From: Irpex lacteus | Lineage: Eukaryota; Basidiomycota; Agaricomycetes; Polyporales; Irpicaceae | Reading direction: 5' to 3' | DNA length: 64,000 bases | Assembly: GCA_001986395.2 (NCBI GenBank) | Contig: MQVO02000001.1 | Location: forward strand, 1,550,001-1,614,000 | Shown: positions 33,294 through 44,328 of the stretch, piece by piece | Numbering within the stretch: position 1 is the stretch's first letter | Layout of the letters: each line of letters begins with the position of its first letter | Notes under the pieces: model-generated | What the model was told of the DNA's origin: nothing | Databases searched by the model: none | What the model saw: the letters and a program-made list of their open reading frames with translations, nothing else | Position numbers and translations under genes: made by a program

Positions 33294-35645
33294 ATGCCTT
33301 CAGACGCAATATACCAGCTGGTGACGTCTGGCAAGACAGTCACAGCTGCAATGGAACAAGATCCAACAAAGGCGGTTGACGACGTTGCACACGAAGTCTT
33401 TCCAGAAAAGGCCAGGACAGCGACTCGCTCAAGGAAATTGAGAACGCACGACGAGTACACAAAGGAGGAGATAGATCGTGCAGAGCAGTGCGGGAAGTTT
33501 CCTTACAGACCTAGCGACTTGTTCTTGAAGGTGTGTATGCAACTGTTGAATATATCGGCCAATCTTACGCGGGAACAGATCTACCTTGACGTACTGGATA
33601 CCCTTGAGCATGGACCCTTGAAGAACATGTGTTCCCCCGCTTTGATGGGTTCGTCTGGTGTGATACCCATAACAGTAATATCACTGTGAGTCTAACTAGT
33701 TCTGCTATTTTGTCACATCTGACCTTCTCATTCAGTGTACCCGACATCATGCGCTATTATAAAGAACTTATTATCAACGCCCAACACGAAGTTATCCTCG
33801 CCACGAATTATTGGGAGCCGTCTTGGGGCTCGCATTTGTACGCCACCCCTTCAAAATTAGTCTGTCCCAAATTGATCAACCTTTCTCGCATTCAGTATAC
33901 ATGATGCGTTTATTGAGCTATCCAAACGCTCCGAAGGTCGCGCAGATAAACCGGTGGTCAAGCTCATCTTCGACCGTGGCAACCCAAAGCAGGTCATCAA
34001 GAATCACCAGCGTGTCTCCCAAGACGACTGGGAAGGGCTCGGCTTGCCCACCAAAGATCAGATACCCCACATTCACTTCGAAGCCATGGTACGTCATTGT
34101 TGCTCTCAGCCATCTCCATCTTTGATGTCAGACGCTTCTTCCTCCTTGTCATATAGAATTACCACCGACCCATTGTCGGTACTTTTCACGCCAAGTATAT
34201 GGTCATAGATCGACGCATTGCATGCATAAGCTCCAACAACATTCAAGACCGCGTCAACCTCGAGATGAACTTGCACCTCGAAGGGCCTATCGTTGACGCG
34301 TTCTACGACATGGCACTACTGAGTTGGGCGGAGCCTATGGAGCCGCCTCTGCCGTTGTTGGCTAACCCAGGACTGAGGACGCAATTGCCCGCAGACAGGG
34401 ATTGCTTCGAGGAGGCGAAGGCCAGAAAATGTAGGTGTCTGTTTGTTCTTTCATATACGCGAAACAGCTAACATGCTGTCATATAGCCGAAATGGATAGT
34501 ACTTCTGCCTCCGCAATTCCAGAACATCCTGATCCTGACTCACCAGAGTCGAAGAAGCCGATGACTGACTTCACACTCATCAACGCAAAGGGGTTCGCAC
34601 CATTTGTACTTCACGATCGTCATGACCCAGTACCTATTGCCTTAGTGAACCGTGCTCCACACGGAAGTAAGTTCATTAGATAAGGTTCCACGGTACAAAA
34701 ACTGACAAAAACCTCAGCACCGGGACACGGTGACGTCGATGTTCCGCAGAATGTCGCCTGGCTCTCTGGGATAAGGTTGGCGCAGAAGAGCGTGTTTATG
34801 TATGTTTCATTCCTACTCGTACCCACGGAACCTTGTTCTGATACGAGGTGACTACGTAGCCAAACTCCGGATTTCAACGCTGAACCAGTCGTGGAGGCTA
34901 TCTTGGATGCATGCAGACGAGACGTAGAGTGCACACTCTACGTGTGCCTTGGTATGTATGCCACCTTGATCGTGGCTCATTAACATTGACCGACAAACCT
35001 CCTGTTTACTACAGGCTACAACGACCAGGGAGAGATGCTTCCCATGCAGGGCGGGACGAATTCAAAGATCTACGCCAAGATGTGCGAGACATTGAACAAG
35101 GAAGGGCAAGACAAGCGCAAGTTTCTTAAAGCATGTTGGTACACGGCAAAGGACAGAGAACAACCTATCGACGCGGCTGCCAAGGAGCGGAATTGTCACG
35201 GTCAGTCATGCCTGTATCACATCACCGATAGCTTAATAGCGCTGACGAACGGGTCCTCGCACTTGCAGTGAAGTTTTGTTGTATTGATGAACAAGTCGTC
35301 ATAGCGGGTAATGGGAATCAAGGTTGGTAGTTTTTACTCATTGACCATTCCGCATCTTTCTACAATCTCGCTGACAAACTTCTCGCTGCAATAGATACGC
35401 AATCATGGTACCACTCCCAAGAAGCCAATGTTATGGTCGATTCTCCTCAACTGGCACGCGACTGGCTCACCGCTCTCAACATAAACCAGAATACTGCTCA
35501 ATACGGCCCTGTCGACGAGGACGGGTTCTGGCGAGACAAGGATGGCAAGATCGTACAGAGCAGTGGAGGGACGGGTGGGCCAGTTGAGGTAGTGAAGGGA
35601 ATGATGAATGCTGTGGCGAGGGTACAAGGGAAAGGCGGATTCTGA
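33294..35645 (+). CDS. Phospholipase D-like protein with two HKD motifs
   Basis: Eleven exons: 33294-33530, 33579-33685, 33736-33837, 33896-34088, 34157-34430, 34487-34666, 34718-34799, 34860-34951, 35015-35200, 35269-35322, 35395-35645; phases close to 585 aa. Both HxKx4D motifs are present: FHAKYMVID (His224, Lys226, Asp231) and HVKFCCID (His484, Lys486, Asp491), the second split by an intron. Each is followed by the usual polar block (SSNNIQDR; GNGNQDTQSWYHSQE). This is the fungal PLD/cardiolipin-synthase-like group; hydrolysis or transfer of a phosphodiester is expected, and lipid substrates are likely but not certain. No signal peptide. The 48-bp second intron is in frame and free of stops. 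Confidence 0.9.
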
Positions 35646-35972
35646 TCATGATGTCAGGCTGTAACATATCGTCACTGTTGGAGGATAGGCTAATGCAAAT
35701 GTACGTCCGGATGGATTTTGTACCGCTATGTTCCCAAACATACATGTTTTATGACTTCCAGACACGCCTGAGATATCTGCTTCATTAAACCTGTCCTCTT
35801 CCTCTATCACCGAGCCTTCGACAGATTGTCAGAAATCCGCCCGGGTCGTTGCATTGTGCAGCGTTCTATGGTCGCTGTCAACACTTCAAAAGCTTGGCGT
35901 TCAGCGTTCGATCTGCCCATGTGCTCGCGGTTAGTCCGGATAACTTATTACTATTGAAGAGCAGAGACCTCA
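35646..35972. other. Convergent spacer
   Basis: Holds the 3' ends of the phospholipase D gene (plus) and F-box 3 (minus). No gene seen. Confidence 0.4.
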
Positions 35973-37879
35973 CTAGTAATGTTTACACGCTAACTTGATC
36001 ATGAAATTTCTCCATGGTTCCCATAACTCACTGAATGGCGAGGGAGTTTCACAGGCTTCGGGTAACCCAAATCTCTCTGATAAAAGATCTGCATCTGCGG
36101 CATAAAAGGACGTTTCCTCAAATGCAACGCGACCGACGTGGCACTGGAACTCTTGCGGGCTCTCCCTCCACTTGGTGAAGTCCGGGCAGCGGTCTGAAGC
36201 TGAATCGCCGAAGAAACGTAGCGTCGTTACTTCCAGCCCTCTCCGTTTTCTGTTCGCCAAGAATTGAGTGATCGCTGGGCCATCCGGGGGGTATTGTGTG
36301 AAGACGTCCACCTCGGTCAACGCAGGAAAAGCTCTCTCTAGCTTTTCCAGCCAAAAGGAGGTCTCCCGCATCAGAATAAGTCTAGTAACATTCTCCATAT
36401 CGGCGATGGCGCTGAGTGCAGGCGACTCGTCTCTGGATCTAGCGGGGGCATCGAGCCACAATTCCCGCACTTCGGCGAGATAGATGGACCGTAGGGAGTA
36501 GTTGTCATCTCTAGTTCTTCCAATGACACAGACGGACACACCGTCGGTACCTATGAGAAACTGGGCCGTGACGAATAATCGCTGGACCGGAAATGCTTCA
36601 CGTCGATCAAATCCATCGGGCTCACTACCATAGTGCCAATCATTCTCATGTATATTGAGTCGCGTGCAGTGGAAGGGAAGTGCCAGTATTGCATGAAGAG
36701 CGGTCATGAGCGGGTACGCCTTGGCCACGACGGCGTCGGTGTAGTCGTGTATGAAAAGACGTTCGAGCTTCGATAGGTGTACAGGCAGCAGGTGGTCAAT
36801 AAACGCATTTGCGTCATCCAGATCCTCCTTTTTGACATTAATAGTGTCCAGGAAAAGCTCCTCCAAGTGCGGATTAGCTCCAAGAACCTCGAGGAAGCCA
36901 CGGAAATCCGCGCTAGTCCACTCCTGCCACGCAAGGCTAAGATGTCGTAACTCGCGCACCGTGAAAATTCTCCAGAACGTGCTATTTCCAATCGACATCA
37001 CGCGCAGTCGAGGACATTCATAGGAGATAGTTCCTTCGGGTGCTAAATGATTGTGAAAGGAGTCCGCCATCAGGTACAGAGTTTCCAGCCGGTGGGCTTT
37101 CATGATGACGGGGCTGAAACTTTGGAGGTCTGGGCCAGAGCAGCGGATAAGCTGGAGCTCCTGAATACGATGGGCCTCGTTCATAAGATGAGGCATGTCC
37201 TTCTGCAGTCTTACAGGGTTGATATCGGGTATATAGAACTGGAGGGTGACTGGCAAAGTGCCTGATCGTGATAAACTGACAGCTGCCCACTTCCAAGAAC
37301 GATGGCGAGGGAATTGGGGCATCCCGGGGCTGAAGTTGCCCGTGGATTTCTCGGAAACTCTGATCATCGTCCATAGTCCTGGCGTGTGGAGTATCACTTG
37401 CCGCCAGTAGCGACAAACGCGACTGGCTTGAGATCGTGAGCGTATCGGTTGTGCTCTGGGACGGTCACAAGTACGGGGACTCGGAAGACGAATAGGTGAA
37501 TCTTGGAGGTGAAGGAAGATATGGCTGAGGATCTCGGAAGGGAGGCGGTTTATCTGTGCTTGTTCATTGTGCATATATTGCTGTCTGTAGTGCATGAGAT
37601 CTTTCAGCGTTGCCACCGTATTCTGAATCTGTGTAACTAAAGCTCAGTCACCACCAATAATATCGAAGAGACTAGTGCTTACGGCATCGAGTGGAAACAC
37701 CGATATCGTACTGAAGGAATACATGACATGCGATCCAGATTGAGTGATGTCGTAGGCTTTGTGGGCGTACTGGTATGCTTTTCTGCCTCAGATCCTAACC
37801 AAACCAGACTATCTTGGACGTATTGTAGACATTGCTGGAATCTCATCCAATCAATTGTCCCTTCAAATTCTAGAACCAT
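35973..37879 (-). CDS. F-box family protein (F-box 3)
   Basis: A large exon 37628-35973 encodes an F-box near its start (INRLPSEILSHIFLHLQ ... SRVCRYWRQVILHTPGLWTM), the family block GTDGVSV and the ending LPEACETPSPFSELWEPW close to the stop. Upstream, 37879 down to about 37712 encodes the conserved N-terminal segment FQQCLQYVQDSLVWL, joined here in phase 0 to give about 607 aa. Counting back from INRLP, exon 2 begins the same 25 residues upstream as in F-box 2, which supports its acceptor. The donor of exon 1 is uncertain among three GT sites. Predicted SCF substrate adaptor. Confidence 0.8.
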
Positions 37880-38999
37880 GATACGGAATAGTGTGGTGCT
37901 GGGCAGCCAAAGAAAAAGGGTTGTTCGTGTTAGGCTCACCAACCAGCCTCTGTCCTCGTACCTCAAAGTATGTTCAAATTGAACTTGTTGAAAGATCGAC
38001 TCGGATCCCGTCACGATGTCGCTGGACTCGAAAGCCGGCAAACCACGGCCGCACCACCATCCCATTTACGGATCAATTATGTATGGACACGCGCGTGCAG
38101 GGAGAGAACTACAAGAAATAGATACTGCCGTGTTACTTATATACGTTAATTTCTCGTATCACGTATACGAATTACAATAACTTAGATGTGCTCACTGTGA
38201 ATTGTTGCGACTTTGAGGAGCATAAAAATTACCCGAATAAGCAACTAAAACGGTTCGACGCCGTCGGCGGTATCTACTCCGTACTCCGAAGCACTACGAA
38301 GAAAGAGGCTATCTCGTGAGTCGCATGCCACTCGTGCGCTCCCGGCTATGAGCAAATTGCAGTATTCTATACAAGCGCATTGTATCTGAATATTTGGAAC
38401 GCCACGTAAGTAGTTATACCTGACGCAAGCAGCCCGAGCAACTGTGACGTGTCTTCATGCAATCAAGTAGAAGAGTATGGGTGAGCATGCGCCAACTGTA
38501 TAGTCCAGGAGCTATTGGCAAACACACCACGTGTATCGCCGCATATTCTGAGAGCACGAATCTCCAAGCGTGAGGCGTTGAAGTCTGAGAAGCGCAATGG
38601 GCGACTTCGGACGTCAACTAGTCCGAAAGCATGAATAATTAGGTGCCCAAAGAGCATCGACGTGAGAGCAATGAGCCAGTTCAAACCCGGTATAACATTT
38701 TCCAGAGTTGCCCACTGCTCGTGCGTACGTCTTATAGTATCTCCCTAACCTCCACACGTCCAAGTTATCATCCGTCAAGATCGTCCAATGAGCGTGCAAA
38801 GATTATACATTACTGAATTCCATGGCTTTGTAGTCTCCGACAGGACGGCCGCTCAATGGGCGTGTGTCTACTTCTTGCATATCAAGGTTCCTGTGGTAAT
38901 CGCGTCATTCTGAGGAGAAGGCTGACTCAAACTTCCAGATGCCCCAGCATGTGGCCGCACGCGGTCGAGGCTTTTAGACCTCACGAGCCGTCATGCAGT
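37880..38999. other. Spacer between F-box 3 and the PAS gene
   Basis: About 1.1 kb with the F-box 3 promoter and the 3' flank of the PAS gene. No gene recognised. Confidence 0.35.
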
Positions 39000-40716
39000 C
39001 TAAAATCGCCCATAGGTATGCCCACCAGCGCCGATATTCTCGTGCCGGTCTCGACGATAGTGAGATGGTCGCGAGTTGGCTGAGTTGTTCGTAGCCACCC
39101 CAGAGCGAGACGGGGTGAATGTAGTCGGCAGAGCGCCACTTGTGGGGGCGCTGACGGGCGTGAACTTGTTTGTTTCGGACCGTCGAATGATAACAATGAG
39201 CCCATCCGAATGAGCGGAGAATATTGCATCCACGAGCATTTCCGGTGAGGGAGGGAGTCTCGAGCGTGAAGTATCGCCCGGACGTTCACGTGTGAGTTCG
39301 CGAATAAAGTCTCGTCCGCCGACTCCGCCGTTAGATGAAGAGCTTGACTGCGTATCTCGAGAGCAGTCAGATTCAGGGGAGGGTATAGAGTGCGGCGGCT
39401 GTTGGTAGGTTGGAGACCGTTGGGTTCCTTGGCGATGTCGTAGAACCGGAGATGTGTCAGCCGCTCGGTCACTAATAATGTTCAATACGACGTTGCCAGT
39501 ATAATCAGCTCACGAACTCGGCCAGATAACATCAGGAGAGCATAGGCGTACCTAGAATCTCTGCCTTCAACGAGTAGAGAGAACTTGCCGTAACCAAAGC
39601 CACCGTCACTTGGTTGGCCGCGCTCGTTCACTCCCCAGCCCTTCACGACGTCTATCCAGCTTCTGACGAGCTGTTCATCGCGTTTGACAACAAAGTCAAA
39701 GAAGCTTCTGCCCAAGACGTGCGTGGTACGCAGGATACTGTCGTTGGCGCAATACTGAATGTCACAATTCATGGAGAATCGGTTGAGGATGAGCGCAGTG
39801 CGAACGGACTGTTCAGGAAGGGGATCAAAGCGCATTGGAGATGCATTGGAGGGCGTTGGGGGATCCCGGGTTCTGAAGGCATAAGCTCAGGAGGGACGGG
39901 ACATGGTGGCATGGGACTCGGGTCGCCCCAACGCTAAGCACGCAGAACGTCCCAAACGAAGCAGGCAGACAGTCAGTTCATTGTCAATTAAACTTGCCCT
40001 ATCAGTGGCAGAGGCGAGTAGAGTATGTCGACTTACGCGAAACTCAAAGTCCCTTGCAGTGGGCGTTATGACGGTGATCTCCTGTGCGGTGGAAGCGTTG
40101 TGCAGCGCCTTGGGACCAGGGGATGCGAATGATACGCTACCAACAAGAACATTTTGACACACTGTCCGTGACTAACTGCGGATGAGATGACAAACGGTGT
40201 GACAGCTGGCATTGTCAGACTCACAATCGCACAGAGAATATACCCTCGGCAGGGATCTTTGTGGCGCATACGCAGGTAGGCAAGTACAGCTGCCTGGTCT
40301 TGAGTGATGGTCGAATAATGGATGGCGCGGACTTGAGGGAATTCATCGGGGTGGACGAGGTCGAGGGAGGATTGCCCAATGAGTTCGCGAGGTTCAAACC
40401 CTGCAGAGGGATCATATCCGACAAGGAAGAGTTGGAGTAAGTGCTATGCTTTTTCGGGCCACACGACAACGTGAGCGACAATGGAAATGCCGCACCTAGT
40501 AAGTCGTGCGATGACTCTGAGGCATAGACCCACTTCGCCTGTCAGAAATAATCACGTTAGTTTGCTGCTAGCTACAACAAGCCAATTGCACAGCTCACAT
40601 CTTCAGTGAAGTCTACGATACCGACTGAAAGCGATTTGCATGGTCAGTGGCCAAAGGCGATGCGCTGGTCAAGAACATGCAGACTTACTGAAAGAGACGC
40701 TCGGAGACGAATCCAT
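39000..40716 (-). CDS. PAS-domain protein with an apparent frameshift
   Basis: Seven exons: 40716-40689, 40624-40599, 40538-40496, 40400-40225, 40171-40037, 39933-39552, 39471-39000, about 420 aa. The start is short and conserved-looking (IGIVDFTEDAKWVYAS), leading into a PAS core: LLGFEPRELIGQSSLDLVHP, YLRMRHKDPCRGYILCA, VLVGSVSFASP. A second PAS-like fold follows (YCANDSILRTTHVLGRSFFDFV ... WIDVVKGWGVNERGQPSDGG), then a Ser/Pro-rich tail. PAS folds bind small ligands or partners; related proteins in these fungi resemble White Collar-type sensors, but I see no zinc finger or kinase. Exon 6 is 382 nt where phase needs 383: the reading frame changes at a run of five G (39858-39862, plus strand). 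Either the assembly lost one base or the gene is broken. Five of the introns are well supported. Confidence 0.75.
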
Positions 40717-41804
40717 GCCGAGAAGATGCGGTGAGCGGCGTACGCGACGGTGGCCGACGCTTGAGCGGATGGCAGTGCAAGAGGGGGATTGGGCGAGGCC
40801 TTCGGGGGAACACGAGAGGTAATTAAATAAACTCGACGGCTAATCGCGAGCGAGAGAACGAAGAGTGGGCTCGTTTTCGGAGACGCCGCCTGGAAGACGG
40901 GAAAGACGAATCGCTGACCTGCAATGGAACAGTGCACCCGTACTGCTGTCAGCGCGTGGCGACGATTCGTGAAGGTTCCTCGACGGCAGCCGGCGAAGTG
41001 ACAGCAACAATCAAAGAGTGCCAGCGCGAAAGAGAGAGTGGGAGAGAGGCTGAGACTCTGGCGCGGACGATGGAAAACGACCCACGAACTATGATGTCCT
41101 GAATTTACCTCCCAGACAGGGGCACAGATGCCGAGATCTGCAGACCTGGAGGTGGTAACTATCTTGAGTTGCTGGCGGTAATTTTGAGTTCATGGCTAGC
41201 CACCTGCTGAACAAGCCATTTCCTGGTCTCTCAAATCCTGATTCATCACTGTGGCCTGGTTAATTCCGACCAAGCGCGGATGTCTCCTTTCGCGTGAACA
41301 AAGGGCTCGCGACGCAGGGTCATGCACGTCTTCTCGCTCGCTGCACGTCCAAAAAAGCGAGTGACGAGAGAAAGTTCTATCCTTGGCCGTCAGACCTCCT
41401 GGCACAAGGCCCACCCTGAAGGTGGCAGAAGGGATCCAGAAGGAGAGACCGGCGAAAGACTCATGGGCGTGTGATGGGAGTTACGCTCGAGATCCAGTCG
41501 CACTCTGAATCTTCCCTGCGAGATCTAGCTTTGAAACAGATCTCACCTTAAAATCGGCATAACTCATCTGCTCCCACAAGCTGGTGTCATCCAAGTTGAC
41601 AAGCATCTCGACTCTGGCAAATAACTACAGCACCCGCGTATCGGCCGCAGTTAGCGCCCTGATATCCCGGCGGTAAAGGCGCATCAATTTTGGACACGGG
41701 CTATTAACGTCTCTTCTACAACAGTCACCACTGGCTCCAGTTGCATAACAAGGTAAGACAAAACAGAGTAAAAAAGACCCAGACATTTTCTTGCAAGAAG
41801 AGAT
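40717..41804. other. Divergent spacer between the PAS gene and TRM61
   Basis: About 1.1 kb shared by two divergent genes; it should hold both promoters. No gene seen. Confidence 0.4.
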
Positions 41805-44014
41805 ATGTGGTCTACTGCAAGAGAAATTGCCGATGGCGACCTGGTAATCATATGGATGGTCAGTCTACGAACAGCGATTGCCATGTTTCTTGCAAAAATC
41901 ATTGAACTCTATAGACCAGAGATCTCATTCAACCCCTTATCATCTCTGCCGGCAAGGAGCTCAATAACAGATTTGGAGTCTATCGTCACTCGGACCTGAT
42001 TGGCATGCCGTATGGTTCTAAGGTGGGGTCGCGTAACGGCAAGGGCTTCATTCATGTCTTGCGACCCACACCGGAACTATGGACCCTTGCACTTCCCCAC
42101 AGAACGCAAATTTTGTACCTGGCGGACATTGCGTTCGTGACGTCCTGGCTTGATATCAAACCGGGTAGCAAAGTTATTGAAGCAGGTACGTGCAGAACCC
42201 TGCTTGTCGTGATATTTCCATGATATTGCTAGCTTTCGAAAACGTCCACATACTAACTCCAATTAACACTTGACACCATATTCGCGGACTGACGCGTTTG
42301 TCTACGACAGGTAAGCTACGCTCGCATCCCAAACGATAACGCACACGCTCTAGCTGGCGCATCTCCGCACATACAGGTACAGGCTCAGGGTCTTTCTCCC
42401 ACTCTACCGCGCGAACCATAGGCGAGACAGGCCACTTATGGTCTTACGAGTTCCACGAAGCCCGTGCCAACAAAGCCAGGTCAGTCAAATACCGTTTTAC
42501 GCTCTCAAGTAACAAGAAACGACCGATCATATGGTGCTCATATCGTATATGAACTTACCTGCCATGGATGACGGTGGCTCGACGTCGCCCCGTCTCCCGA
42601 GATTTAGCGCCTCATCATAGATCTCGTTAGCGGGTCATAATAGCGGCAGTTAGCACATTCCTGCTTTCTTCCAATCCTGCCCACTTGAGGCGATGTACGT
42701 CCATTGCCGTTCAAGGAGGGTAGATACCTCACCCTGACGCTGTCAGGTCATCGGTCATGGGTTAATCTAGGCGTTGATTGGCCAGTATCAAGAATGACCA
42801 GATCTGATGCTGCGTCTTTTCATATCACACTCATTCGATCTATGAAAGTCAGACATAGTTGGCTAACACAATCTCTTATCTCTATATTCTCAGGGAAGAG
42901 TTCTCGCGCCATGGCATGGATAACATTGTCACGTTAACACACCGAAATGTCTGCAAGGAAGGGTTCACAGTCGTTGACACTGTGGATGCAGGTGAGCAGC
43001 GGGAACGTCGGTATGCGCAACATATCGTCTGATCATCACCGCGTACAGTTTTCTTGGATCTACCTGCGCCTTGGGATGCTGTACCTTATGCGAAGGTCGC
43101 TCTACGAGTTAAGCTCATTTTTACCTCACTGTGACGTGTTTTCTCAGTACTTCCATTTTCCCTCTTACTTTCTCGGGTACAGAAAGATCGTCCAACAAGG
43201 ATTTGTTGCTTTAGCCCCTGCATAGAGCAGGTCATGCGCACAGTGACTGCATTGAACCAGGAAGGCTTTACAGGTTAGAGCACTTTTCCCTGCGTACCTT
43301 CGCTTCACTGACTCCGATGCAGACATCACAATGTACGAGACCTTGATACGTCCACAGCAAGTCGACTCTATCGCGCGCCCACCGTCCATTTCTGTTGCTG
43401 CCGCCAGCCTCAAACGCCTTGAGATACGCAAAGAAGAAAAGCGCCTTCGTCAAATAGCCTCTGCACATCGCGGCAAACGGAAACGGGCCGACGAAGAGGC
43501 TGAACCCATCCCCGACGCCGCCTCTATCGCCACAGACACACCCAGCACCGCACATACAAAGAAAGCGAAGACTGCCGCAGATAGTGTTGGCGGAACGGAA
43601 CATACAACGATAGCGGCTACGACAACAACAGAAGTTCAAGTCCATACTGAGGCACCGATGGATGTCACTCTCTCTCAACTTGAAGTTTCTTCCACCACTG
43701 CCTCCTCCAGCGGCGCTGTTGCACAGCCTAGACCTGAGCCAGTGGCCGTCTCCGTCGCTGCTGCGAACATCGGAAGTCGACCTGAAAATGAAGCTGAAAG
43801 CGAGCCCGAGAGCATCAGTGTGTCGAGGGCGTTCCCTGAAGTGCGTGGGCACACGTCGTATCTGACGTTTGCGGTGTTCATTCCGCCGTCGATGACTGGC
43901 GCAAGCACAAGTTCGAATGGTACCCCGGAGCCTGGGCCACAGGTTCCTCTTGCTGTGCACTCAACCTCCCAAACTGTCGTTGACAGTGACATTGGCGGTG
44001 TAACAAGCGCGTAG
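41805..44014 (+). CDS. TRM61: tRNA (adenine-58-N1)-methyltransferase catalytic subunit
   Basis: Seven exons: 41805-41858, 41915-42185, 42377-42479, 42894-42991, 43049-43107, 43183-43273, 43323-44014, giving 455 aa. The enzyme, with its TRM6 partner, makes m1A58 in tRNAs, including initiator tRNA-Met. Recognition rests on the long, highly conserved core: [38 protein letters not shown], the SAM-binding [11 protein letters not shown] around residue 109, [34 protein letters not shown] (motif IV) and [16 protein letters not shown]. After MYETLIRP comes a charged, disordered insert of about 110 residues, then the family's C-terminal block [12 protein letters not shown] (about 400-411). Introns 2 and 3 are long (191 and 414 bp) for this window. 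Confidence 0.95.
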
Positions 44015-44328
44015 GCTACTACCAGTGGGTGGATAGATGTCGAGAGAAGACGGTTTAATGATACCATGTACCGCAGAGAAATTAAGCGGACATTCTTGGT
44101 AAAAATTACGGGCTATATTATTGGTCGTGCTATGTTGTACCTCAATAAATCTGATTATAGGACATGATACGCGAAATATACGGGGTAGCATAAAAGCAAA
44201 GTTGTCCGATGCTCGCATCGTAGCAGCAGTGCGGGAAGGTATATAAACCGATAATTAATCCATGTCATGGCACTCACTGGTGTAGCGACCGTTTCTCGCC
44301 AATCCATGGCCCCAACGAGCTGGCCGTC
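44015..44328. other. Convergent spacer between TRM61 and RAD4
   Basis: 314 bp between two stop codons that face each other. It holds both 3' ends only. Confidence 0.5.

Noticed and set aside
38981..39472. A 163-codon minus-strand frame overlapping the PAS gene tail
   Set aside because: The frame one base over continues the PAS protein in the right phase (DAIFSAHSDGLIVIIRRS), so this one is a shadow.
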